A DNA stretch of 64,000 nt. It comes from an uncultured Oscillibacter sp. Lineage in GTDB: Bacteria; Bacillota; Clostridia; Oscillospirales; Oscillospiraceae. Positions 56,267 to 64,000 of this stretch are shown here, one piece after another. Position 1 is the stretch's first letter. Every line of letters starts with the position of its first letter. The notes under the pieces are model-generated. The model did no database searches. It saw only the letters and a list, made by a program, of their open reading frames with translations, and was not told the DNA's origin. Position numbers and translations under genes: made by a program. The stretch lies in NCBI RefSeq assembly GCF_900544955.1, contig NZ_UQXD01000007.1, positions 1 through 64,000 on the forward strand, read 5' to 3'.

Positions 56267-56960
56267 GTTGTTCCATTTTGTATCCAATGCCCCACACCAC
56301 CTTGATATAATCTGGCTCCTTGGGATTCAGCTCCACTTTTTCCCGAATGCGGCGGATGTGCACCATCACCGTGTTCTCGCAGGCGTAGGCGTCCTCGTTC
56401 CAAACCCGCCGGTAGATCTCCTCCGCCGGAAAAATCCTGCCCGGGTGGCGCATGAGCAGCTCCACAATCCGGGTCTCTGTGGCCGTCAGGCGCACCGGCT
56501 CCCCGTCGGCGGTGAGCACCAGCCGCTCCGGGTCGTAGGCCAGCCGCCCGTTCACCAGAAGCCCCTGGCGCTCCCCGGCGTGGACGTCCCCCAGCAGGGT
56601 GTACCGCCGCAGCTGGCTCCGGACCCGGGCCACCAGCTCCTGGGGGTTGAAGGGCTTGGTCACGTAGTCGTCCGCCCCCATGGACAGGCCCAGAATTTTG
56701 TCCGTGTCCTCGCTTTTGGCGGAGAGGATGATGACCGGCAGGTTTCGCTTCTCCCGGATGCGGATGAGGGCGGACAGCCCGTCCAGTCGAGGCATCATCA
56801 CGTCGATGAGGATGAGCCGCACCGCCGGGTCCAGGCATAGGTCCAGCGCCTCCATGCCGTTGTAGGCCCGGAGGACCCGGTACCCCTCCCGCTCCAGGGT
56901 GATGGCGATGGCGCCCACGATCTCCGGGTCGTCGTCCACCACCAGGATGCATTCGTTCAT
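56256..56960 (-). CDS. OmpR/PhoB-family response regulator
   Basis: A 234-residue regulator. The receiver has the acidic pocket VVDDDPE, phosphoacceptor Asp in LILIDVMMPRLDG and Lys in YVTKPFNP; the winged-helix DNA-binding domain shows ENTVMVHIRRIREKVE and YIKVVWGIGYKM. VanR-like by pattern. It is the first gene of the pair with the 765-residue kinase. Directly repeated CTTAC motifs upstream (57003-57041) suggest autoregulation. Confidence 0.93.
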   Translation of the reverse strand: MNECILVVDDDPEIVGAIAITLEREGYRVLRAYNGMEALDLCLDPAVRLILIDVMMPRLDGLSALIRIREKRNLPVIILSAKSEDTDKILGLSMGADDYVTKPFNPQELVARVRSQLRRYTLLGDVHAGERQGLLVNGRLAYDPERLVLTADGEPVRLTATETRIVELLMRHPGRIFPAEEIYRRVWNEDAYACENTVMVHIRRIREKVELNPKEPDYIKVVWGIGYKMEQHGA

Positions 56961-57001
56961 AGCTGTTCCCTCCTTGAGCTGTGTTCAGCATACCGGGGCC
57001 G

Positions 57002-57041
57002 TCTTACAAAGTTCCCGATGGGTTTCTTACGGATTTCTTAC
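57002..57041 (-). promoter_or_regulatory. Direct-repeat binding sites upstream of the response regulator gene
   Basis: On the minus strand GTAAGAAA occurs twice, 11 bases apart (57041-57034 and 57030-57023), with a further GTAAGA at 57007-57002, about two turns on. An 11-base period is typical for OmpR-family dimers. A TATGCT -10-like box lies at 56992-56987 without a fitting -35 box. Confidence 0.55.
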
Positions 57042-57047
57042 GAAAGC

Positions 57048-57078
57048 AGCAGGGCCGGCGGATGGAACCGGCCCTGCT
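57048..57078 (-). terminator. Terminator after the second histidine kinase gene
   Basis: Inverted repeat AGCAGGGCCGG/CCGGCCCTGCT followed on the minus strand by GCTTTCGT, three bases after the kinase stop. Confidence 0.7.
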
Positions 57079-57080
57079 GA

Positions 57081-58322
57081 TCAGCGCTTGAGAGGCATCG
57101 TGAGGATAAAGCGGGTGGCGTCCGCGTCGCTCTCCGCCCGCAATGACGCCTTGTGCTCCTGGGCGATGGAGGCGGCGATGGACAGCCCCAGGCCGAAGCC
57201 GGACTTCTCCCCCCGGGAGGCGTCCGCCCGGTAGAACCGCTCGAACAGGCGGGGAAGCTGCTCCGGCGGGATGGGCTCGCCGGGGTTGGAGACCGTCAGC
57301 CGGGCCTGCCGGTCCGTCTTTTGCAGGGTGAGGCGGATGGTGCCGCCGTCGGCGCCGTACTTGATGGCGTTGTCCAGCAGGATGGAGAGGACCTGGCGCA
57401 GCTTGTCCCGGTCCCCCACCACCGTCACCTCCCCGGCGATGTCGTAGTCCAGGGGCTTCCCCGCCTCAAAGGCCACCGGCTCGAAGGCCAGGGCGCAGTC
57501 CGCCGCCAGGTCCGACAGGGCCACCGGCTCCATGGCGGCGGGACGGGAGAGGTTGTCCGCCCGGGCCAGGGTCAGCATCTCCTCCACCAGGACCTTCATC
57601 TGCTGGGCCTCGGAGTGGATGTTGTCCGCCCACCGGGCGGGCCGCGCGTCCAGGGGGGCGGCCTCCAGCAGCTCCGCGTTGGAGAGGATGACGGTGAGGG
57701 GGGTCTTCAGCTCGTGGGAGGCGTCGGAGAGGAACTGGCGCTGCTGGAGCCAGGCGGTCTCCACCGGCCGGGTGGCCCAGCGGGAGAGGAGGGCGGACAC
57801 CCCCAGCAGCGCCAGCAGCGCCGCCGACAAAATGAGCAGGTAGGAGCGGATCAGCCTGCCCAGCATGGACGACTCCATGGACACGTCCACAAAGGCCAGC
57901 TTCTGGTAGAGGCCGTTGTCCTGGCGGAGGTAGCGGAGGCGGTACTGGCGCAAAAGGCCCTCGCCGGGTTCCTGGCGGAGGCAGTCCGTCAGGATGGATT
58001 GCAGGGCCTCCGTGTCCTCCAGATTGGCGTAGGTGCCGCCGGTGACGTAGGCCCGGCTCCCCCACAGCTCCACCGTGAAATAGGGCAGCAGCACCCGGTC
58101 CCCGCCGATGGTCACGCTGATGTCCGGCCGGACCATGCCGCCGCCGTCCTCCATCGTCACGCTGTACACCTGATCCTGGGCCACCCGGTAGAGCACCTGG
58201 CGGCTCAAATTCACCACGCTGCGCTGCACGGAGAAGAAGATCATGAGGAACACCACCGCCAGCACCGCCGTGACCATGGACATGCAGATGGCCACAAATT
58301 TCAGCCGAAGTTTACGAATCAC
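57081..58322 (-). CDS. Sensor histidine kinase (classical two-helix type)
   Basis: A 413-residue kinase with two membrane helices (about 10-32 and 160-182) enclosing a 125-residue external sensor domain. The H box is SDASHELKTPLTVILSNAELLE, the N box LLDNAIKYG, and the G boxes SGFGLGLSIA. Translation starts at GTG 58322 after GAGGAGGG. It follows its response regulator after 67 bases that contain three DnaA-box-like 9-mers. Confidence 0.92.
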   Translation of the reverse strand: MIRKLRLKFVAICMSMVTAVLAVVFLMIFFSVQRSVVNLSRQVLYRVAQDQVYSVTMEDGGGMVRPDISVTIGGDRVLLPYFTVELWGSRAYVTGGTYANLEDTEALQSILTDCLRQEPGEGLLRQYRLRYLRQDNGLYQKLAFVDVSMESSMLGRLIRSYLLILSAALLALLGVSALLSRWATRPVETAWLQQRQFLSDASHELKTPLTVILSNAELLEAAPLDARPARWADNIHSEAQQMKVLVEEMLTLARADNLSRPAAMEPVALSDLAADCALAFEPVAFEAGKPLDYDIAGEVTVVGDRDKLRQVLSILLDNAIKYGADGGTIRLTLQKTDRQARLTVSNPGEPIPPEQLPRLFERFYRADASRGEKSGFGLGLSIAASIAQEHKASLRAESDADATRFILTMPLKR

Positions 58323-58355
58323 GGGGCGCCCTCCTCTGCGGAATGTCGAAAAGTA

Positions 58356-58386
58356 TGTGGAAAACGTGGAAAAACCGGTGGAAAAA
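58356..58386 (-). repeat. Three near-tandem DnaA-box-like 9-mers
   Basis: TGTGGAAAA (58356-58364), CGTGGAAAA (58365-58373) and GGTGGAAAA (58378-58386), on the + strand, fill the gap between the regulator and kinase genes. The 9-mers are the same as those in the dnaA-dnaN region. Confidence 0.65.
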
Positions 58387-58389
58387 TCG

Positions 58390-59070
58390 TCATTTAGCGG
58401 AATCTGACAGGCAGTAGCCCACCATGCGGATGGTTTTGATCTTCACCCGGGAGCGCAGATGCTCTAGCTTTTTGCGGAGAAAAGAGATGTAGACCTCCAC
58501 ATTGTTGTCCTCCGCGTCGGACTCGTAACCCCAGATTTTCAGCAGAAGATTCTCCTTGGTGAGCACCAATTCCCGGTTGAGCATCAGCAGCTCCATCAGG
58601 TCGAACTCCTTCCGGCTCAGGCGGACGCTCCGCTCCCCGCAGCTGAGGGCGAAGGTGTTCTTCTCCAGCTTGAGGTCGCCGTATTCCAGCAGGTCCGTGT
58701 TCCGCAGCTCCGGCTGCCGCCGGGTCAGGGCGCGGACGCAGGCCAGCAGCTCCCGGGGCTCAAAGGGCTTGGTGAGGTAGTAGTCCGCGCCGCAGTCCAG
58801 TCCCTCCACCCGGTCCGTCACCTCCGAGCGGGCGGTGAGCAGCAGCACCGGCGTGGCGCTGCCCGCCTCCCGCAGGCGGCGCAGCACCGTGAAGCCGTCC
58901 AGCTTGGGCAGCATCACGTCCAGCAAAATCACGTCGTAGATGGCGGAGAGGGCGTTGTCCAGCCCCGCCTCCCCGTCGTGGCAGACGTCGGCGGTGTAGC
59001 CGTTCAGCTCCAGCAGGTCCTGTAACGTGGCGGCCAGCCGGACCTCGTCCTCGACAATCAAAACCCGCAT
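58390..59070 (-). CDS. OmpR/PhoB-family response regulator
   Basis: A 226-residue regulator with receiver pocket IVEDEVRLA, phosphoacceptor in ILLDVMLPKLDG, YYLTKPFEP, and a winged helix with NNVEVYISFLRKKLEHL and IRMVGYCL. It follows the DUF4340 gene by 21 bases and precedes its kinase, forming a three-gene operon with both. Not closely similar to the neighbouring regulator at 56256. Confidence 0.93.
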   Translation of the reverse strand: MRVLIVEDEVRLAATLQDLLELNGYTADVCHDGEAGLDNALSAIYDVILLDVMLPKLDGFTVLRRLREAGSATPVLLLTARSEVTDRVEGLDCGADYYLTKPFEPRELLACVRALTRRQPELRNTDLLEYGDLKLEKNTFALSCGERSVRLSRKEFDLMELLMLNRELVLTKENLLLKIWGYESDAEDNNVEVYISFLRKKLEHLRSRVKIKTIRMVGYCLSDSAK

Positions 59071-59091
59071 AGGGGGACCTCCTTCCGCCCG

Positions 59092-60105
59092 TCAGGGCTC
59101 CAGGCCGTTGGCCGCCACCCGCATCAGGGGGTCCAGCAGGGCGGTTTCCAAGAGATAGATGGTGGTGTCCTCCCCCACCCGGGCATACCGGCCGGAGCCG
59201 TCCGGCAAAGGCACGCCGATGGCCAGGGAGAGGGTCTGCTCCCCGCCGCCGGAGCGGTAGGCCACGGCCACCTGGGCCGCGGGGGCGTCAAAGCCGCAGA
59301 TGGCGGCCGCCTCGGCGGAGGGGCGGTAGTCCACGCATTTGGCGATGGTGAGCTGGGTGAAGTCCTCCAGCAGGGCCTGCACGGTGGGGTCGTCGGTGAC
59401 GTTGGCCCCGTCGCAGCGCCAGGTGGTGTCGGCGCCGCCGTCCTCCGGCCGCTGGGCGGTGAGCACCGTCAGGGTGCCCGGCGCCCCCTCGGCGGAGGCG
59501 GCGCCCCGGATGGTGATGGAGAGCAGGGTCTCCTCCGTCAGCTCCGGCAGTTCCGGCAGCTGCATCATGTCGTAGATGGGGGTTTGCAGATAGCCTAGCA
59601 GCGTGCCGTCAAAGATGTAGATGGCGGAGCTGTCCCCGTTCATCATGGCGTAGTAGCTCTGGCCGTCGGTGGTGCTCTTGCCGAAGGAGATGGACACGGT
59701 GGAGCCGTCCGGCGCGGTGGCGGTGATGGCGGCGGTGGGGTCGTCCAGTTGGTAGCTCTCCGGCGCCTCCGGGTTGGACAGGGCCTGCTGGGGGGTCAGG
59801 CCGGCCAGGGTGGAGGCGATGGCGGTGAGCACGGTGTCGTCCAGGGGGAAGTCCGGGTCGTCGTCCCAGATCCACTTCCCCGCCTCGTCCAGGGAGAAGG
59901 ACAGCGAGGCGCTGCCGTTGGAGTAGGAGAGGCTGGTGTAGGCGCTGCCCGCCGCGGCGGCGTTTTCGGCGGCCTGGGCGGCGGGGTCCTCCCCGGCGGC
60001 CAGGGACTCCCGGTACTTCATCCCCAGCACGATCAGCAGCGCGGCGGACAAAATCGCCAGAATGCTGCTCAGGATGGTGATGGTCCGTCTTTCTTTCCAA
60101 GTCAT
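59092..60105 (-). CDS. DUF4340-type membrane-anchored protein
   Basis: A 337-residue protein with an N-terminal helix (about 8-27) and an extracytoplasmic beta-rich domain. The pattern SFGKSTTDGQSYYAMMNGDSSAIYIFDG (shown in outline) matches the repeat in DUF4340 proteins, often encoded beside ABC-type gliding or export genes. Here it sits in front of a two-component system, suggesting a surface sensor or target role. AGGAGG precedes ATG 60105. Confidence 0.8.
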   Translation of the reverse strand: MTWKERRTITILSSILAILSAALLIVLGMKYRESLAAGEDPAAQAAENAAAAGSAYTSLSYSNGSASLSFSLDEAGKWIWDDDPDFPLDDTVLTAIASTLAGLTPQQALSNPEAPESYQLDDPTAAITATAPDGSTVSISFGKSTTDGQSYYAMMNGDSSAIYIFDGTLLGYLQTPIYDMMQLPELPELTEETLLSITIRGAASAEGAPGTLTVLTAQRPEDGGADTTWRCDGANVTDDPTVQALLEDFTQLTIAKCVDYRPSAEAAAICGFDAPAAQVAVAYRSGGGEQTLSLAIGVPLPDGSGRYARVGEDTTIYLLETALLDPLMRVAANGLEP

Positions 60106-60147
60106 AAGGGTCCTCCTGTTGTCGTCCGGCAAATACTTGATTTTCTT

Positions 60148-60175
60148 ATTATAACACACCCGGGAGGGGCGTCAA
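60148..60175 (-). promoter_or_regulatory. Promoter of the DUF4340/two-component operon
   Basis: Minus strand TTGACG (60175-60170), 16 bases, TATAAT (60153-60148). Confidence 0.8.
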
Positions 60176-60296
60176 TCAAAAGCCGCCGCTCTTTGGGAAG
60201 AGCATAGGCCGAAAACCTGAAACCCGCCTGAAAGGGCCGCCGCCGTCAAAAGGCCGGTTGTTTCCAGCTTTTTCTGGAAATTCCGGCATTCGGCTC

Positions 60297-60325
60297 TTGC
60301 AAACGGGGACGGGATTTTATATAAT
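60297..60325 (+). promoter_or_regulatory. Promoter of the hydrogenase gene
   Basis: TTGCAA (60297-60302), 17 bases, TATAAT (60320-60325). It overlaps the in-frame ATG at 60324, which therefore cannot be the start. Confidence 0.8.
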
Positions 60326-60407
60326 GAATCGACACATTGTCAACCTAATCACAAAGTACCCGGGACGGTATGCGACCGCCCGGAGAACGATGGAGGAAAA
60401 CGACCAT

Positions 60408-61925
60408 ATGAGAGGTGTACACAGCGCGGTGGACGATATCCGCCGCAACGTATTTACCGAGGTGGCCCGGCTGGCCTACGAGGGAGGCGATCTGAAGCGG
60501 GTGGATGCCATCCCCTTCCAGATGATCCAGGGTGAGGTGGCCCGCCACCGCCACGACGTGTTTTTGGAGCGGGCCATCGTCCAGGAGCGGGTCCGCCTGG
60601 CCCTGGGGATGAATTTGCAGCTGGCGAAGGACCAAATGCCCATCTCCGACAGCATCGGCGAGGCCGCCACCGACCAGAAGTACTTCGAGGAGCCCCTGGT
60701 GAACATCATCCCCTTCGCCTGCAACGCCTGTCCCCCCAAGCAGGTCCGCATCACCGACAGCTGCCAGGGCTGCATTTCCCACCCCTGCATGAACGTCTGC
60801 CCCAAGGACGCCATCTACCTGGACAAGGACAAGCACTGCCACATCGACCAGGACAAGTGCATCAAGTGCGGCAAGTGCTTCAACCAGTGTCCCTACCGGG
60901 CCATCTCCAAGATCGAGCGGCCCTGCGCCGCCGCCTGCGGTATGGACGCCATCGAGTCCGACGAGCTGGGCCGGGCCCGGATCAACTACGACAAGTGCGT
61001 GTCCTGCGGCATGTGCCTGGTGAACTGCCCCTTCGCCGCCATTGCGGACAAGAGCCAGATTTTCCAGATCATCAACGCCATCAAGCGGGAGGAGACGGTC
61101 ATCGCCTGCGTGGCGCCCGCCTTTGTGGGCCAGTTCGGCAAGGAGGCCACCCCCGCCCGGCTGAAGGCCGCCATGCGGACGCTGGGCTTTGCGGACGTGG
61201 TGGAGGTTGCCATCGGCGCGGACCTGTGCACCGTGGAGGAGGCCCACGACTTCCTGGAGAACGTCCCCGCCAAGCAGCCCTTCATGGGCACCAGCTGCTG
61301 CCCGGCCTGGTCCGTCATGGCCAAGAAGCTGTTCCCCCAGTTCAAGGACTATATCTCCATGGCCCTGACCCCCATGGTCATCACCGCCCGGATGGTGAAA
61401 ACGGACCACCCCGACGCCCGCATCTGCTTCATCGGCCCCTGCGCCGCCAAGAAGCTGGAGGCCAACCGCCGCTCCGTCCGCTCCGACGTGGACTTCGTGC
61501 TGACCTTTGAGGAGCTCCAGGGCATGTTCGACGCCAAGGGGATCGACTTCTCCCAGATCGAGGCGGACCCCCAGGACGACATGAACGAGGGCACCGGCAT
61601 GGGCCGGGGCTTTGCCGTGGGCGGCGGCGTGGCCGCCGCCGTGGTGGAGGCCGTCCGGCACATCGACCCGGACCGGGAGATCAAGATCGAGTACGGCGAC
61701 GGCCTGCGGGAGTGCCGGAAGATGCTGGCCATGGCCAAGGCCGGCAAGCGGGACGGCTACCTGCTGGAGGGCATGGCCTGTCCCGGCGGCTGCGTGGCCG
61801 GCGCGGGCACCATCCGCTCCGTGAAGGAGAGCGCCGCCAATGTGGAGAACTTCAAGCGCCAGGCGCCGGAGCTGAGCTGCACCACCAGCCCCCATCTGAA
61901 CCGCCTGAAAGATGTAGAGGAATAA
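60408..61925 (+). CDS. [FeFe]-hydrogenase, monomeric, group-B-like
   Basis: A 505-residue cytoplasmic iron hydrogenase. An N-terminal helical part (1-100) is followed by a cysteine-rich region with several [4Fe-4S] motifs (about 104-212, including CIKCGKCFNQCP and CVSCGMCLVNCP), then the H-cluster domain with TSCCPAWS (295-302), GPCAAKKLE (343-351) and EGMACPGGC (454-462). TSCCP instead of TSCSP, and GPCAAK instead of MPCxxK, are characteristic of the poorly studied group B enzymes. ATG 60408 follows GGAGGAAA. No maturation genes hydEFG are in the window. Confidence 0.88.
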   Translation: MRGVHSAVDDIRRNVFTEVARLAYEGGDLKRVDAIPFQMIQGEVARHRHDVFLERAIVQERVRLALGMNLQLAKDQMPISDSIGEAATDQKYFEEPLVNIIPFACNACPPKQVRITDSCQGCISHPCMNVCPKDAIYLDKDKHCHIDQDKCIKCGKCFNQCPYRAISKIERPCAAACGMDAIESDELGRARINYDKCVSCGMCLVNCPFAAIADKSQIFQIINAIKREETVIACVAPAFVGQFGKEATPARLKAAMRTLGFADVVEVAIGADLCTVEEAHDFLENVPAKQPFMGTSCCPAWSVMAKKLFPQFKDYISMALTPMVITARMVKTDHPDARICFIGPCAAKKLEANRRSVRSDVDFVLTFEELQGMFDAKGIDFSQIEADPQDDMNEGTGMGRGFAVGGGVAAAVVEAVRHIDPDREIKIEYGDGLRECRKMLAMAKAGKRDGYLLEGMACPGGCVAGAGTIRSVKESAANVENFKRQAPELSCTTSPHLNRLKDVEE

Positions 61926-61930
61926 GCCAG

Positions 61931-61955
61931 GCCCCCCGCCCCCAGGGCGGGGGGC
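61931..61955 (+). terminator. Terminator of the hydrogenase gene
   Basis: Stem GCCCCCCGCC/GGCGGGGGGC followed by TTTGTTG. Confidence 0.8.
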
Positions 61956-62153
61956 TTTGTTGCAAACGTGCCGCAGGCGCGTTTTTCAACAAAGCTGGGG
62001 CCCGCTGGGCGCGTGAGCGGTGCGCCGCAGGCGCACCGCATCCCCCTGGGGTCCGCACCGGATATTCTGCAGCCCGCGCGCCGCGGCAGAACAGGATTGC
62101 GGCTCGCGTGGCCGCTCCGGCGGCGAACCGCCGCGGGGCGTTTTCGACAAGCT

Positions 62154-62174
62154 GCCCCTCCGGGGCGGTTTTTT
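62154..62174 (+). terminator. Terminator-like hairpin upstream of lysR
   Basis: GCCCC-TCC-GGGGC followed by a run of T; it could end a short transcript from the intergenic region. Confidence 0.5.
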
Positions 62175-62291
62175 TCGTCCGGCGGGGCCGTGTTTTTCCG
62201 GCGGCCCTTGCGGCGTCCCCCGCCCGGGAGTAGAATCAGAGGAGAGACCGCCCCGGGCCCTGCCGGCGGGGGCGGAAGGGAGGCAGACGGC

Positions 62292-63224
62292 ATGGACATC
62301 AAAAACCCGGAATACATTGTGGAAATCGCCCGCCAGCAAGGGGTCACCCGGGCGGCGGAAAAGCTGTTCCTCACCCAGTCCACCCTCAGCCAGTACCTCT
62401 TGAAGCTGGAGGCGGAGCTGGGGACGCCCCTGTTCCGCCGGGAGCAGAATCGCCTGTTCCCCACCGGCGCGGGGCGGATTTACATCCAGGCGGCCCAGGA
62501 CATCCTGCGCATCCAGGAGGCCGCCCGGGAGGGCATCGACGCGCTGCGGGGACAGAGCCACATCGACCTGGGGGTGACCTCCGCCTGGGGGCTGGAGCTG
62601 ATGACGGACATCCTCCCGGCCTTCAAACAGCGCTTTCCCGCCGTCACGCTGCGGCTGGAGGAGAACCGGAACTATCTGGAGATGCAGGCCATCCTCCGGG
62701 CGGGCCGGGTGGACCTGGCGGTGATGGCGGTGCCGCCGGAGGAGGACGTCCCCGCCCAGGGCTACACCCACCTGCGCTGGGAGGAGATCGTGCTGGTGCT
62801 GCCGGAGGGCCACCCCTTCTGCGCCGCCCACGGGAAGGAGGCGGCAGTGGACGAGGCGGCGCTCAGCGGAGAGCTGCGGGGGGAGAGCTTCCTCCTCTCC
62901 GGGAAGAACGCCTCTATCCGCCGGATGCAGGAGGCGCTGTTCGCCCGGCTGATGTACCACCCGGCGGTGGTGTGCGAGCTGAACGACAACGCGGCGGCGC
63001 TGCGGATGACGGCGGCGGGTATCGGCGTGCTGCTGTGCCCCCGCTCCTATGCGGACCGGGCCCAGGGCGTCCGGTCCTTCCGCCTGAACCCGCCGCTGCT
63101 GCGGGAGGATGTGCTGGTGTACCGCAGGCGGATCCAAAAGACGGAGCCCCTGGCCTGCCTGGAGGAGCTGATCGTGGGCAACGCCCGGTTCCGGGCGGAG
63201 GGGGCGCCGCTTCCCGCCAAATAG
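62292..63224 (+). CDS. LysR-family transcriptional regulator
   Basis: A 310-residue LysR regulator with an N-terminal winged helix-turn-helix (QGVTRAAEKLFLTQSTLSQYLLKLE, in outline) and a periplasmic-binding-like effector domain from about residue 90 (DLGVTSAWGLELM). It lies upstream of a sugar-binding lipoprotein in the same direction but with a 190-base gap; the target could be that gene or itself. GGAAGGGAGG before ATG 62292. Confidence 0.92.
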   Translation: MDIKNPEYIVEIARQQGVTRAAEKLFLTQSTLSQYLLKLEAELGTPLFRREQNRLFPTGAGRIYIQAAQDILRIQEAAREGIDALRGQSHIDLGVTSAWGLELMTDILPAFKQRFPAVTLRLEENRNYLEMQAILRAGRVDLAVMAVPPEEDVPAQGYTHLRWEEIVLVLPEGHPFCAAHGKEAAVDEAALSGELRGESFLLSGKNASIRRMQEALFARLMYHPAVVCELNDNAAALRMTAAGIGVLLCPRSYADRAQGVRSFRLNPPLLREDVLVYRRRIQKTEPLACLEELIVGNARFRAEGAPLPAK

Positions 63225-63417
63225 GGAGCGGAATATTGCCAATTCGCCGAAAATTTCGGAAAATTTACGTCGGATGCGGGAAAGGAGCCAAGTTTTTTCC
63301 TACAAGAGCGAAGATTTTTCTATCGTTTTTTCACGATTCGGGCAGTACAATGAGGCTAGTCCAACGGAGTGCGCCCCGGCGCGCCCCGGAATCAAGATTG
63401 ACATAGGAGGAACCATG

Positions 63418-64000
63418 ATGAAGAAGTTTTTTGCGCTTGCCCTTTCCGCCGTCATGATGCTGACCCTGCTGGCCGGCTGCGGCGGCAAGAAGGACGAGCC
63501 CGCCCAGACCCCGGACGCTCCCCAGAGTGAGGAGCCCGCTGCCAGCGAGCTGAACGTGGCCGTGTTCTATTACGACTATTCCGACGTGTACATCTCCAGC
63601 GTCCGCAACGCCATGGACAACCTGTTTGCCGGCATGGGCGTCAAGCCTAACAACTATGACGGCGCGGGCAACCAGGCCCAGCAGACCGACCAGATCAACA
63701 CCGCCATCTCCAACGGCGCCAATCTGCTGATCGTCAACATCGTGGAGACCTCCTCTCCCGACGCGGCCCAGAACGCCGTGGAAGTGGCCAGAACCGCCGG
63801 CATCCCCATCGTCTTCTTCAACCGCGAGGTTGCCGACGACGTGGTGAACAGCTATGAGAAGTGCGCCTTCGTGGGCACCGACGCCCCCGAGGCCGGCCAC
63901 ATGCAGGGCAAGCTCATCGGCGAGTACCTGCTGGACAACTATGAGGCCGTGGACCTCAACGGCGACGGCGTCATCTCCTACGTCATGTTCAAGGGCCAGG
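63418..64000 (+). CDS. mglB: Galactose/glucose-binding lipoprotein of an ABC transporter (MglB-like), 3' truncated
   Basis: At least 194 residues of a periplasmic-binding-protein family 1 sugar receptor, running off the right edge. A lipoprotein signal with lipobox LLAGC (Cys21) is followed by a Pro/Glu linker and NVAVFYYDYSDVYISSVRNAMD. DLNGDGVISYVMFKGQ corresponds to the calcium-binding loop of MglB, which supports galactose/glucose binding. AGGAGG is seven bases before ATG 63418. An mglA-mglC transporter would be expected next. Confidence 0.85.
   Translation, partial: MKKFFALALSAVMMLTLLAGCGGKKDEPAQTPDAPQSEEPAASELNVAVFYYDYSDVYISSVRNAMDNLFAGMGVKPNNYDGAGNQAQQTDQINTAISNGANLLIVNIVETSSPDAAQNAVEVARTAGIPIVFFNREVADDVVNSYEKCAFVGTDAPEAGHMQGKLIGEYLLDNYEAVDLNGDGVISYVMFKGQ

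Larger units (their letters stand above)
60106..60407. other. Divergent promoter region between the DUF4340 and hydrogenase genes
   Basis: 302 bases with a promoter on each strand, a small hairpin TTTCCAG/CTGGAAA (60261-60280), and the hydrogenase 5' leader of about 75 bases. No further gene is seen. Confidence 0.7.
61926..62291 (+). other. Hydrogenase-LysR intergenic region with several hairpins
   Basis: 366 bases, no gene seen. It has the hydrogenase terminator (61931-61955), an imperfect hairpin TTGTTGCAAACG...CGTTTTTCAACAA (61957-61993), a GC hairpin GGTGCGCC/GGCGCACC (62013-62031), and a second terminator-like hairpin with eight T at 62154-62174. Confidence 0.55.

Noticed and set aside
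60324..60407. Upstream ATG (60324) adding 28 residues to the hydrogenase
   Set aside because: It overlaps the -10 box TATAAT (60320-60325), so the codon is not in the transcript.

Overview
The window is a contiguous piece of a GC-rich Firmicutes chromosome around the replication origin. Low-GC-Gram-positive traits are strong AGGAGG ribosome binding sites, frequent TTG and GTG starts, T-box leaders, RemB, YaaA-RecF order, single-chain glycyl-tRNA synthetase and ParB/parS. A group-B-like [FeFe] hydrogenase, a heavy-metal ATPase operon and the high GC point to a strictly anaerobic clostridium, most likely Oscillospiraceae-like (Flavonifractor/Oscillibacter relatives). That placement is inference from gene content, not a database match.

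Layout, left to right. 1-6.3 kb: the 3' part of a U32 peptidase-family gene, the nucleotide house-cleaning pair dut-maf, then the cell-elongation genes mreC-mreD-mrdA (no mreB in the window). 6.4-8.3 kb: an intracellular GH13 glucanase. 8.3-12.0 kb: parA-parB with two perfect parS palindromes, a small coiled-coil membrane protein and serS. 12.1-13.2 kb: an S-layer-homology (SLH) gene broken by three single-base changes, all in C runs. 13.2-15.6 kb: mscL-rsmG, minD and a methylglyoxal-synthase homologue with altered active-site positions. 15.6-25.3 kb: a T-box leader and hisS, two small membrane proteins, an SLH/foldase lipid-independent secreted protein, aspS, an unknown coiled-coil protein, a NagZ-type lipoprotein, an AlaX editing protein and a small unknown gene. 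25.3-31.8 kb (minus strand): a purine permease, an AEC transporter, glyS with its own glycine T-box, and an ECF sigma factor with a membrane-anchored partner.

31.9-45.3 kb is the origin core. jag-yidC-yidD-rnpA-rpmH run leftwards and dnaA-dnaN-(small)-yaaA-recF-remB-gyrB-gyrA-(SHOCT)-rnhA run rightwards. A cluster of DnaA-box-like TGTGGAAAA/TTTTCCACA sites lies between dnaA and dnaN. The usual neighbours mnmE and mnmG are absent, and rsmG/parAB sit about 20 kb from jag, so the ancestral jag-mnmE-mnmG-rsmG-parAB block has been split here.

45.3-64 kb: glutamine-dependent nadE, an unlisted 59-residue membrane protein, a marR-MATE efflux operon with tandem operator-like repeats, a CatA-like acetyltransferase, a CadC-like repressor/HMA chaperone/P-type ATPase operon, a hotdog thioesterase, two neighbouring OmpR-type two-component systems (one with a DUF4340 protein), the hydrogenase, a LysR regulator, and the start of an MglB-like galactose-binding lipoprotein that runs off the right edge. 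I saw no rRNA, tRNA, CRISPR array, insertion sequence or prophage gene.
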